In this document: positions 53,218 to 64,000 of the stretch, piece after piece
Layout: every line of letters begins with the position of its first letter
How positions within the stretch are numbered: position 1 is the stretch's first letter
Assembly (NCBI GenBank): GCA_963730325.1
Contig: CAVSRC010000007.1
Location: 186,001-250,000 of the forward strand
Reading direction: 5' to 3'
From: CAVSRC01 sp963730325
GTDB lineage: Bacteria > Pseudomonadota > Alphaproteobacteria > Rhizobiales > Kaistiaceae
Length of the DNA: 64,000 nt
Notes under the pieces: model-generated
Told to the model about the DNA's origin: nothing
Seen by the model: the letters and a program-made list of their open reading frames with translations, nothing else
Database searches by the model: none
Position numbers and translations under genes: made by a program

Positions 53218-54007
53218 ATGGAACAGGCAGTTGTGCCGGGCGGGCGTCTCGCCTGGCAGGAAGCGACGGTTACGGCGGTGCGGCTACTGACGCCGCGCGT
53301 CAAGAGCTTCCTCCTGCATGTGCCGGGCTGGCGCGGCTTTCGCGCCGGGCAGCATGTCGATGTGCGCCTGACGGCGACAGACGGCTATCAGGCCGAGCGC
53401 AGCTATTCGATCGGTTCGGCGCCGGGCGGGTCCGAGATCGAGCTGATCATCGAGCGCCTCGACGACGGCGAGGTCTCGCCCTTCTTCCATGAGGTCGCGG
53501 TGCCCGGCGACACGATCGAGCTGCGCGGGCCGATCGGCGGTCACTTCACCTGGGAACGCAAGGATGGTGGGCCGCTGCTGCTGGTCGGCGGCGGCTCCGG
53601 CGTGGTGCCGCTGCTTTCGATGCTGCGCCACCGCGCCAATGTCGCGCCGGAGGTGCCGGCGGTGCTGATCTATTCGGCGCGCACGCGCGAAGAGCTGATC
53701 GATGCCGACGAGTTGCTGCGGCGGGCGGATGACGACCCCGGCTTCTCCCTGATGATCACATTGACGCGCGAGAGCGCGGTCGGGAAACCGTTTCGCATGG
53801 GCCGTTTCGGTGCCGAACTGGTGAGCTGAGGCGCTGGCCGAATTCGATCGTCTGCCGCGCCACAGCTATGTCTGCGGCTCGACCGGCTTTGTCGACAGCG
53901 CCACCCGGCTGCTGATCGACATGAACGTGCCGTTCCCGTCGATCAGGACGGAGCGCTATGGCGGCGACCCGGCACGCCACGACGCCTCCGGCCCACCCGG
54001 GCCGTAA
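53218..54007 (+). pseudogene. FAD/NAD-dependent ferredoxin-reductase-like protein, frameshifted near the C-terminus
   Basis: From the ATG at 53218 the first 203 residues form an FNR-like domain: QAERSYSIGSAPG (FAD), RGPIGGHFTWE and LLLVGGGSGVVPLLSML (NAD). The frame stops at 53829. Removing one base at 53826-53827 continues EALAEFDRLPRHSYVCGSTGFVDSA...IRTERYGG to a TAA at 54005-54007, the standard NAD-site Cys-Gly and C-terminal aromatic region. Without this tail the enzyme would be inactive. The gene probably supplies electrons to the molybdenum protein. Confidence 0.8.
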
Positions 54008-54020
54008 ACGAGGCCGAGGA

Positions 54021-54560
54021 TCAGCCGGCCGTCGCCGGCCGCGCCGGAGCCTCTGTCCGGGCGACAAACGCGCCGAACAGGCCGGCCACGGTCAGAGCAA
54101 GCGAAACGACCGCGTTCCAGCCGGCGAACGACAGGCCGAGGAAGGTCCATGTCACCACGTCGCAGGGGACGACCTTGGTCTTGTTGAGCTGGCTGAGAAG
54201 ATCGCCGGTGGTTGAGGTCAGGGGGCCGTTGCCGCTGCTGCATTCGGTGGGCCCGTGCCACCAGCCGTATTCGGCGCCGGTGTGATAGACGGCCAGATAG
54301 GTGCTCCATGCAAACACCAGCGCGGCCAGCAGCAGGGCGCCCCGGGTCAGCCAGGGCGGACCGCCGAGCCAGGCCGAGGCGAGCGCGACCAGCGCCAGCG
54401 GGACGCCGACGTAATAGGGAATGCGCTCCTGGTAGCAGAGCTCGCAGGGGATGAAGCCGCCGAAGAGCTGAAAGCCCCACGCGCCCACGATGGTGGCAAG
54501 CGCAAGCAGGAAGATGAAGGCTGCGACGGCATCCGGCCGGCGGATGAGTGATGCAATCAT
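54021..54560 (-). CDS. dsbB: Disulfide bond formation protein DsbB
   Basis: The 179-residue product has four membrane helices, the quinone-side pair Cys39/Cys42 in FIPCELCYQER and the second pair Cys107 and Cys133 (TECSSGNGPL, VVPCDVVTW). It reoxidises periplasmic DsbA using quinones. The start at 54560 gives a normal-length protein; upstream codons are in frame but encode a sequence not typical of DsbB. No dsbA is present in the window. Confidence 0.85.
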   Translation of the reverse strand: MIASLIRRPDAVAAFIFLLALATIVGAWGFQLFGGFIPCELCYQERIPYYVGVPLALVALASAWLGGPPWLTRGALLLAALVFAWSTYLAVYHTGAEYGWWHGPTECSSGNGPLTSTTGDLLSQLNKTKVVPCDVVTWTFLGLSFAGWNAVVSLALTVAGLFGAFVARTEAPARPATAG

Positions 54561-54686
54561 GGCTGACCAGGTGAGATAGCGGACCACGGCGAAACCGGCA
54601 AGCACGAGCACCATGAAAACGGTGAAAACAAGGCTGCGGCGCTTGTCGGCAAGGGTGCGGTTCGACGGCCCCCGGCGACATCGCGT

Positions 54687-54715
54687 TTGACCGTTCTCCA
54701 GTCGTTCCGTATATC
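54687..54715 (+). promoter_or_regulatory. Promoter of tRNA-Leu
   Basis: TTGACC (54687-54692) and TATATC (54710-54715) are spaced by 17 bases and lie nine bases before the tRNA start, a near-ideal sigma-70 arrangement. Confidence 0.7.
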
Positions 54716-54724
54716 CGGTGCCCG

Positions 54725-54811
54725 GCCCCTGTGGCGGAACTGGCAGACGCGACAGACTCAAAATCTGTTGCCCGAAAGGGCGTACCCGTTCGACCCGGGT
54801 CAGGGGCACCA
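54725..54811 (+). tRNA. tRNA-Leu, anticodon CAA
   Basis: The 87-base gene has an acceptor stem GCCCCTG pairing with CAGGGGC before ACCA, the CCA being encoded. The anticodon stem ACAGA/TCTGT encloses the loop CTCAAAA, with the anticodon CAA at 54759-54761 reading UUG. A long variable arm (TTGCCCGAAAGGGCG) and the T-arm GTTCGACCC confirm a type II leucine tRNA. Confidence 0.97.
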
Positions 54812-54882
54812 AACTTCAGCGCCGGCGTTTCGCGCCTGTGACTGACGCCGGCTTCCCGGCGATCCGACCTCTGCGTGGGCCG

Positions 54883-55548
54883 TCACTTGAGGTCGCGGGG
54901 CGGCTTCTTCCCGCCCTCCGTCTGCTTGCCCCGTGTCGGCCAATGGGACCACACGAACCAGGCGATCGCAGCCAGCAGAGCGACTGCAATCACGATATCG
55001 AGATTGTGGAACACGCTGCGCAGCGTCGGGCTGCTGTTCCAGCGATCGCCGAGAACATAGCCGACATAGGCCAGACCGAAGCACCACGGCCAGGAACCGA
55101 CGAAGGTATAGATCTGGAAGCGCAGCATCGGCATGCGCGCGAGCCCGGCCGGAAAGGCGATGAAGGTGCGCACGACCGGGAGCAGGCGGCCGATGAAGAC
55201 AGTCGCGCCGCCATAGCGGGCGAAGAAGCGCTCGGCGCGTTGCAGATCGGCGGGGCGGATCAGCACATAGGGACCCCAGCGCTCGATCACGCTGCGGCCG
55301 CCATAGGCCGCCACGTAATAGGCGATCGTCGAGCCGAGATTGCAGCCGAGCGCTCCCATCGTGGCGGCACCGATCAGGCTGAAGCGGCCGGTCGAGGCGA
55401 GATAGCCGGCGAAGGGCATGATGATCTCCGACGGCAGGGGAATGCAGGCGGACTCGATCGCCATCAGCACGGCGATTCCGACATAGCCGCCGGCCGAGAT
55501 CACGGCAACGACGAAGCCGACAATGGCTGGGATCAACTGCTCGAGCAT
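54883..55548 (-). CDS. DedA family membrane protein
   Basis: The 221-residue product has the DedA/VTT-domain pattern: IESACIPLPSEIIMPFAGYLAS, GCNLGSTIAYYVAAYGGRSVIE, GRLLPVVRTFIAFPAGLARMPMLRF and GSWPWCFGLAYVGYVLG. DedA proteins are inner-membrane proteins linked to lipid carrier (undecaprenyl phosphate or phospholipid) flipping and envelope homeostasis. The basic tail GKQTEGGKKPPRDLK is in the cytoplasm. It is followed, in reverse, by the MsbA-like exporter gene with a 22-base gap. Confidence 0.9.
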   Translation of the reverse strand: MLEQLIPAIVGFVVAVISAGGYVGIAVLMAIESACIPLPSEIIMPFAGYLASTGRFSLIGAATMGALGCNLGSTIAYYVAAYGGRSVIERWGPYVLIRPADLQRAERFFARYGGATVFIGRLLPVVRTFIAFPAGLARMPMLRFQIYTFVGSWPWCFGLAYVGYVLGDRWNSSPTLRSVFHNLDIVIAVALLAAIAWFVWSHWPTRGKQTEGGKKPPRDLK

Positions 55549-55570
55549 GGGTCTGGCTCACCCGGCGGCG

Positions 55571-57409
<1,839 letters not shown>

Positions 57410-57442
57410 CAAGTCCCTGATTTCTGCAATTTGCGGCGCACC

Positions 57443-58609
57443 TTAGGCCGGCATCGCCGTTTCGACCAGCCGCGCCCAATAGGAGCAGCCGAGCGGGATG
57501 ATCTCGTCGTTGAAATCGTAGCTGGCCGTGTGCAGCCCGGTGCTGTCGCCGTTGCCGATGAAGATGAAGGCGCCGGGGCGCTGCTCGAGCATGTAGGAAA
57601 AGTCCTCGCCGGCGAGCAGCGGCGGCGCGTCGGTGGCGACATTGGCGGCACCGGCCACCTGGCCGGCGATGCCGGCGGCAAAGTCCACGGCGGCCGGGTC
57701 GTTGCGGGTGACCGGATAGTTGCGGTCGTAGAACAGGCTGACGCTGGCGCCGTGGGCGGCGGCGATGGCGTTGGCGATCTCGCCGAGGCGCTTCTCGGCC
57801 AGATCGCGGATCGCGTCCGAAAGGCAGCGGATGGTGCCGGCGATTTCGGCGGTCGCGGGGATGACGTTGTAGGCGGTGCCGGCGTGGAACTTGGTCACCG
57901 ACACGACGGCGGAATCGAGCGGATCGACATTGCGCGACACGATGGTCTGCAGCGCGTTGACGATGCCGGCGCCGACGACGATGGGGTCGACGGTCATGTG
58001 CGGGCGGGCGGCGTGGCCGTCGCTGCCGCTGATGGTGATGGTGAATTCGTCGGTCGAGGCCATGATCGGGCCGGGACGCATGGCGAAGCTGCCGACGGCG
58101 AGGCCGGGCAGGTTGTGCATGCCGTAGACCTCCTGGATGGCCCAGCGGTCCATCAGGCCGTCCTCGATCATCGCCTTGCCGCCGCCGCCGCCTTCCTCGG
58201 CCGGCTGGAAGATGACGATCGCGGTGCCGTCGAAATTGCGCGTCTCGGCGAGGTAGCGCGCCGCGCCGAGGAGCATCGCGGTATGCCCGTCATGGCCGCA
58301 GGCGTGCATCATGCCGGGCACGGTGGAGGCGTAAGGCTTGCCGGTCTTCTCGGCGATCGGCAGAGCGTCCATGTCGGCGCGCAGGGCGATGACCTTGCCG
58401 CTGTCGGCCTTGCGCCCACGGATGAGGCCGACGACGCCGGTGCGGCCGATGCCGGTGGTCACCTCGTCGACGCCGAATTCGCGCAGGCGGTCGGCCACCA
58501 CCGCGGCGGTGCGAGGGACGTCGTAGAGCAGCTCCGGATGGGCATGGATATCGTGCCGCCAGGCAACGATATCCGCGTGGAAATCGGCAAAACGATTGAC
58601 GATCGGCAT
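57443..58609 (-). CDS. M20 family amidohydrolase (hippurate hydrolase-like)
   Basis: The 388-residue product has the dimetal signature: MHACGHDGHTAMLLGAARYL, the catalytic Glu pair in FQPAEEGGGGG and HN in YGMHNLPGLAVG, with LRADMDALPIAEKTG upstream. It hydrolyses N-acyl amino acids. The substrate is not known; hippurate, indole-acetyl conjugates and N-acetyl-amino acids are options for the family. It is upstream of the MsbA-like gene and downstream of ureG on the same strand. Confidence 0.92.
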   Translation of the reverse strand: MPIVNRFADFHADIVAWRHDIHAHPELLYDVPRTAAVVADRLREFGVDEVTTGIGRTGVVGLIRGRKADSGKVIALRADMDALPIAEKTGKPYASTVPGMMHACGHDGHTAMLLGAARYLAETRNFDGTAIVIFQPAEEGGGGGKAMIEDGLMDRWAIQEVYGMHNLPGLAVGSFAMRPGPIMASTDEFTITISGSDGHAARPHMTVDPIVVGAGIVNALQTIVSRNVDPLDSAVVSVTKFHAGTAYNVIPATAEIAGTIRCLSDAIRDLAEKRLGEIANAIAAAHGASVSLFYDRNYPVTRNDPAAVDFAAGIAGQVAGAANVATDAPPLLAGEDFSYMLEQRPGAFIFIGNGDSTGLHTASYDFNDEIIPLGCSYWARLVETAMPA

Positions 58610-58674
58610 TCCGGAACTCCTCGGGCGGCCGGACTATAGACCGATTGTGCAGTGCAGCGCGAGGGGCCGGCGGC

Positions 58675-59303
<629 letters not shown>

Positions 59304-59307
<4 letters not shown>

Positions 59308-60005
59308 GAGCGGAACAACCTCGTATACTGGGTTTCGTGTTTCATCGAGGCGATGTCGGCCCTGAGCGCCGCGCCGCCGAGATCGTCGAGCGATGCCGCC
59401 GAAGCCGCGGCAATGACTGCGTCGATCACGGCCCCCAGTTCGGCGACGACGCGCAAACCGTCGCTCTGGCCGATGGGAATGGCGCGCACACCGGCCGATA
59501 CCACATTGGCGGCAAAGCCGTTGATGAGGGCGGCGAGCGCCGGTTCCGCCGCAATGTCGTGGGCGGCCGCACACAAGGCGACGGCGGCGGGATAGGGCAG
59601 GGGCTCGTCTGGCGGCAGGAGGGCGGCCAGCGCGCTCAGCCGGTCGTTCGGCCATGCGGCCTGAACGGCGGCGAGGAAGGCGCGGCCCTGCGCAGTCGAT
59701 TCCAGATGCCGCTCGCGCGAGGGCTGGAAGGCGGCGCCGATCTCGGCGACGGCCCGCAGCCGGTCGCCGTCGTCGGCTTCGGCTGCACGCCAGGCCTCCA
59801 GAAACAGGATCGCATCGTTGCGGCCGGCGCCGTTAACGAGGATGTCCTTGAGCCAGGCGGCGAGCGTCGCCCCGTCGCTGACGCTGCCGTCCTCGACCGC
59901 CCATTCCAGCCCGTGGCTGTAGGAGTAGCTGCCGACCGGAAAGGCGGGCGACAGCCAGGCAAGCAGCTTGCGCAGCGCCGCGGGGGTGAGCAGGCCGTCA
60001 GCCAT
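59304..60005 (-). CDS. ureF: Urease accessory protein UreF
   Basis: The 233-residue product has the UreF N-terminal motif LAWLSPAFPVGSYSYSHGLEWAVEDG and a helical C-terminus ending HETQYTRLFRS, the family end. It is part of the apo-urease activation complex. Overlaps: eight bases with ureE upstream, four with ureG downstream. The start at 60005 is chosen from this coupling; an upstream frame extension reaches 60041. Confidence 0.95.
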
Positions 60006-60501
60006 CCAGCCGGTCGTCGTGCTCGAGACAGCCGGCCGCATCGTCGTGATCGTGGTCGTGGTGATGGTGGCCGTGGGCGTAGGCGCCGCCCTCGGGGTCG
60101 AAGGGGGCGGTGAGGGGCGTCACCGTCGCGTCGAGGCGTGCGACCATGTCCTCGATGACGGGATCGCGGCGGATGCGCAGGCGGTCGCCGAGAAGCTGGG
60201 TGGGCAGGTGGCGGTTGCCGAGGTGCCAGGTGACGCGGAGCAGGTCGGCCGGCGTCTTCGCCGTGATCTCGACCAGCGGCTCGGGTGCGGCGTCGACGGC
60301 AACGATACGGCCGTCCTCCAGAACCAGCCCGTCGCCGTCCCTGAGCGTCATGGCCTGGGCCAGATCGAGCAGGAATTCCAGCCCGCCGCCGGCGGTCATC
60401 GCCATGCGGCGGCGGTGGCGCTGGTCGTAATCGAGGACGATGCGGTCGACGGGCTCGCCCGACCATTGCCCGGCGGCGTGTATGTGGGTTGCGCGGATCA
60501 T
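59998..60501 (-). CDS. ureE: Urease nickel metallochaperone UreE
   Basis: The 167-residue product has the peptide-binding N-terminal domain (DRIVLDYDQRHRRRM) and a metal-binding C-terminal domain ending in a His/Asp-rich tail (AHGHHHHDHDHDD) for nickel storage. It delivers nickel to UreG/urease. It is separated from ureC by a gene on the opposite strand. Confidence 0.95.
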   Translation of the reverse strand: MIRATHIHAAGQWSGEPVDRIVLDYDQRHRRRMAMTAGGGLEFLLDLAQAMTLRDGDGLVLEDGRIVAVDAAPEPLVEITAKTPADLLRVTWHLGNRHLPTQLLGDRLRIRRDPVIEDMVARLDATVTPLTAPFDPEGGAYAHGHHHHDHDHDDAAGCLEHDDRLDG

Positions 60502-60573
60502 CGGCTGGCCATCTGGCTAATCGCGTCAAGCCGCGATACCACCGGGAGGTCCCGGCGGCAAACGGCAAAGGTC

Positions 60574-61275
60574 ATGCACGGCATTCTCTTCGACAAGGAC
60601 GGCACGCTGCTCGATTTCGAGGCGACGTGGCTGCCGGTATTGCGCGCCTTCGCCCATGATCTGGCGCATGGCGACGAGGCGACGGCCGAGGCGATGCTGG
60701 TCAAGGGCGGCTTCGACCTCGAAACCGGCCGTTTCCGCGCCGGCTCGACCATTGCGGCCGGCACCTCGGTCGATCTCGCCATGCTGTGGTATCCGACGCT
60801 CGACGGCGACGCGCTCGCCACGATCGTGGCGCGCATCAATGCAGGCTTTGCCGCCGGCCGGCCCGACCACGCGATCGTGTTGCCGGGCGTCAGCGAGACC
60901 CTCAGCGAGCTTTCGGGGCGCGGCCATGTGCTGGGGGTTGCCACCAATGACGGCACGACCGCGGCGATGGAGGCGCTGGCGGCGATCGGCCTTCGCGATT
61001 TCTTCGCCCTGGTGCTGGGCTATGACGCGGTCGCCCACCCCAAGCCGGCGCCCGACATGGTGCATGCCTTCGCCGCCGAGACCGGGATGACGCCGGCCAA
61101 CGTCGTGGTGGTCGGCGACAATGCGCACGATCTGGTCATGGCGCGCACGGCCGGCGCCGGCGCCGCGATCGGCGTGCTCTCCGGCAACAGCGCGATGGAG
61201 GACCTGGCGCCGTTTGCCGATGCGATCCTCAATTCGATCGTCGATCTGCCCGACTGGCTGGTGGAGAATCCCTAG
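60574..61275 (+). CDS. HAD family hydrolase
   Basis: The 233-residue product has the HAD motif I FDKDGTLLDFE, motif II ATNDGT, motif III HPKPAPDMV and motif IV GDNAHDLVMA. It is a phosphoglycolate-phosphatase-like member; the substrate is unknown. It lies between ureC and ureE on the opposite strand, so it interrupts the urease cluster. It is divergent from ureE (72 bases) and convergent with ureC. Confidence 0.9.
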   Translation: MHGILFDKDGTLLDFEATWLPVLRAFAHDLAHGDEATAEAMLVKGGFDLETGRFRAGSTIAAGTSVDLAMLWYPTLDGDALATIVARINAGFAAGRPDHAIVLPGVSETLSELSGRGHVLGVATNDGTTAAMEALAAIGLRDFFALVLGYDAVAHPKPAPDMVHAFAAETGMTPANVVVVGDNAHDLVMARTAGAGAAIGVLSGNSAMEDLAPFADAILNSIVDLPDWLVENP

Positions 61276-61355
61276 GATCACCATCAGAGTTCCCGCGAGG
61301 CGACTTCGCGCTGGCAGAGCGCCGGGATGTCGGTTTCGCTTGGCCGGGCGAACGA

Positions 61356-63065
<1,710 letters not shown>

Positions 63066-63185
63066 GGGCTAACCTCTCCTGCGGCTGGCGGGAAAAGCGG
63101 CGGCGCGGCGGCACTGAAGGCGACGCAGGCTTCCCCGGAATGGGCTATGATGGGTGAAACGATGAATCGAACGAAGGAATCCGCC

Positions 63186-63542
63186 ATGACGAGACTGGGC
63201 GTGGTGCTGGCGGCCGTGGCCGCCCTCTTCCTGCTGGCGGTGCCGCCGGCCGAGGCCGGTTCGGGCAACAACCGGGCGATCCAGGCTCTCAGCACGCTGC
63301 GCTATGTCGACAGGGTGGTGGTGGTCGATGCGGCCCGGGGCACCGACCGCTGGCTCGATGCCAAGCGCGCGCATACCAGCCGGCAGCCGCTGACGCCGCT
63401 GCAGGCGGCGATCGCGGGCAATCCCGCTCTGGTCGACGCGATCAACCGGACGGTGTGGTCCCTCGATCTCAAATCGGTCTATGCCGCGCGCGTCGAGGGC
63501 TACACGGTCTATATCTACCTCGGCGAGCCGCCGCCGACCTGA
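63186..63542 (+). CDS. Small secreted protein inside the urease cluster
   Basis: The 118-residue product has a signal peptide (RLGVVLAAVAALFLLAVPPAEA with an AEA cleavage site near residue 23) and a mature domain of about 95 residues containing LRYVDRVVVVDAARGTDRW and ending VYAARVEGYTVYIYLGEPPPT. I do not recognise a family; small proteins like this occur in Rhizobiales urease loci. It is transcribed opposite to ureB and ureC and has AAGGA eight bases before the ATG. Confidence 0.75.
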   Translation: MTRLGVVLAAVAALFLLAVPPAEAGSGNNRAIQALSTLRYVDRVVVVDAARGTDRWLDAKRAHTSRQPLTPLQAAIAGNPALVDAINRTVWSLDLKSVYAARVEGYTVYIYLGEPPPT

Positions 63543-63571
63543 GGCCCTCGGCCGTTGGGTCGCGATGCGGC

Positions 63572-63877
63572 TCACAGCTTGCCCATGACCTTCTGGTTGA
63601 AACCGAAGACCAGCCGTTCGCCGCGATAGGGTACCAGCGTCACGGTGCGCGTCTGGCCGGGCTCGAAGCGCACGGCGGTGCCGGCGGGAATGTCGAGGCG
63701 AAAGCCGCGTGCCTTCTCGCGGTCGAAGGCGAGCGCCGAATTGACCTCATAGAAGTGATAGTGCGAGCCGACCTGAACCGGCCGGTCGCCGGAATTGGCG
63801 ACCTCGACGGTGACCGTGGGCTGGCCGGCGTTGAGTTCTATCTCGCCCGCGGCGGGGATGATTTCACCCGGGATCAT
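63572..63877 (-). CDS. ureB: Urease beta subunit
   Basis: The 101-residue product is a normal UreB: IPGEIIPAAGEIELN, VGSHYHFYEVNSALAFDR and IPAGTAVRFEPGQTRTVTLV. It packs against UreA and UreC. It follows the ureA stop by 11 bases and converges on the small secreted protein gene. Confidence 0.97.
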   Translation of the reverse strand: MIPGEIIPAAGEIELNAGQPTVTVEVANSGDRPVQVGSHYHFYEVNSALAFDREKARGFRLDIPAGTAVRFEPGQTRTVTLVPYRGERLVFGFNQKVMGKL

Positions 63878-63888
63878 CTTGCAGGTCC

Positions 63889-64000
63889 TCAGCGAATGGG
63901 GTTGTGGACGGTGACGAGCTTGGTGCCGTCGGGGAAGGTCGCCTCGACCTGAACGTCGTGGATCATCTCGGCGATGCCGTCCATGACCTGGGCACGACCG
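63889..64000 (-). CDS. ureA: Urease gamma subunit, C-terminal 36 residues (5' end outside window)
   Basis: The frame entering from the right edge reads GRAQVMDGIAEMIHDVQVEA and ends TKLVTVHNPIR, the conserved C-terminus of UreA. It stops at 63889-63891, upstream of ureB on the same strand. The promoter of the cluster, and ureD, must lie beyond the window. Confidence 0.95.
   Translation of the reverse strand, partial: GRAQVMDGIAEMIHDVQVEATFPDGTKLVTVHNPIR

Noticed and set aside
54725..54811. tRNA-Leu as the attachment site of an integrated element
   Set aside because: No integrase, no partial duplicate of the tRNA 3' end and no foreign-looking block next to it.

Overview
The window is a high-G+C chromosomal segment from an alphaproteobacterium, most likely of the order Hyphomicrobiales (Rhizobiales). 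The evidence is gene order and family content: metXW/hisC/tyrA/DUF2125, tlpA<>argH-lptM-lysA-DUF4175, ftsEX next to plsC, HIG1-adenosyltransferase-rhomboid-etfBA-hbd, and a urease cluster. Dispersed palindromic intergenic repeats of the kind common in this order, and a CtrA-type TTAA-N7-TTAA box in front of ftsE, point the same way. The species cannot be told from the sequence alone. Most of the window looks like core genome with no integrase, transposase, phage or CRISPR locus; there is one tRNA gene, tRNA-Leu(CAA).

Layout. 0-6.5 kb: methionine (metX, metW), histidine (hisC) and tyrosine (tyrA) biosynthesis, a DUF2125 protein and a ChaC-type gamma-glutamylcyclotransferase. 6.5-18 kb: plsC, a YdcF-like protein, ftsX/ftsE with a CtrA box, a zinc-ribbon membrane protein, hpt, the large DUF4175 protein, a GIY-YIG protein, lysA, lptM, argH and tlpA. 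18-24.6 kb: a diguanylate cyclase, then an apparent six-gene leftward operon (HIG1, cob(I)alamin adenosyltransferase, rhomboid, etfB, etfA, hbd). 24.6-38 kb: two SDR enzymes, an ArsR/AHSA1/VOC/small-membrane-protein cassette with a palindromic operator, YihY, a degenerate receiver protein, an AEC carrier, a YqhD-type alcohol dehydrogenase, gluQ, an AlkA-like glycosylase, an esterase, a GNAT enzyme and a MacAB-type ABC exporter. 38-46 kb: a protease-like protein that has lost its catalytic residues, an HNH endonuclease, a 750-bp repeat- and hairpin-rich gap, a DUF389 protein, a beta-mannosidase, a methyltransferase and an alpha/beta hydrolase. 46-54.8 kb: a GGDEF-EAL protein, a wrecked FeeM-like acyl-amino-acid synthase gene, an aldo-keto reductase, a nucleoside hydrolase, an EamA transporter, a molybdopterin oxidoreductase with its flavin reductase partner, dsbB and tRNA-Leu. 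54.8-64 kb: dedA, an MsbA-like exporter, an M20 amidohydrolase and the urease cluster (ureG, F, E, C, B and the end of ureA), which is broken by two genes on the opposite strand.

Functional picture. Several linked sets can be read directly: MetX/MetW for homoserine acylation; FtsE/FtsX for division; ETF, hydroxyacyl-CoA dehydrogenase and B12 adenosylation for acyl-CoA metabolism; MacA-like/ATPase/permease for efflux; urease structural subunits with their nickel and GTPase chaperones. Two cyclic-di-GMP enzymes and a lone receiver suggest signalling genes scattered in the region.

Quality caveat. At least six genes carry apparent single-base frameshifts (DUF2125, hpt, beta-mannosidase, GGDEF-EAL, the FeeM-like gene with about ten, and the flavin reductase). 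The protein sequence on both sides stays well conserved in each case, so uncorrected sequencing indels are at least as likely as real gene decay. They cluster between 43.9 and 53.8 kb. I did not identify a convincing wholly new multi-gene system; the best leads are listed in the findings.
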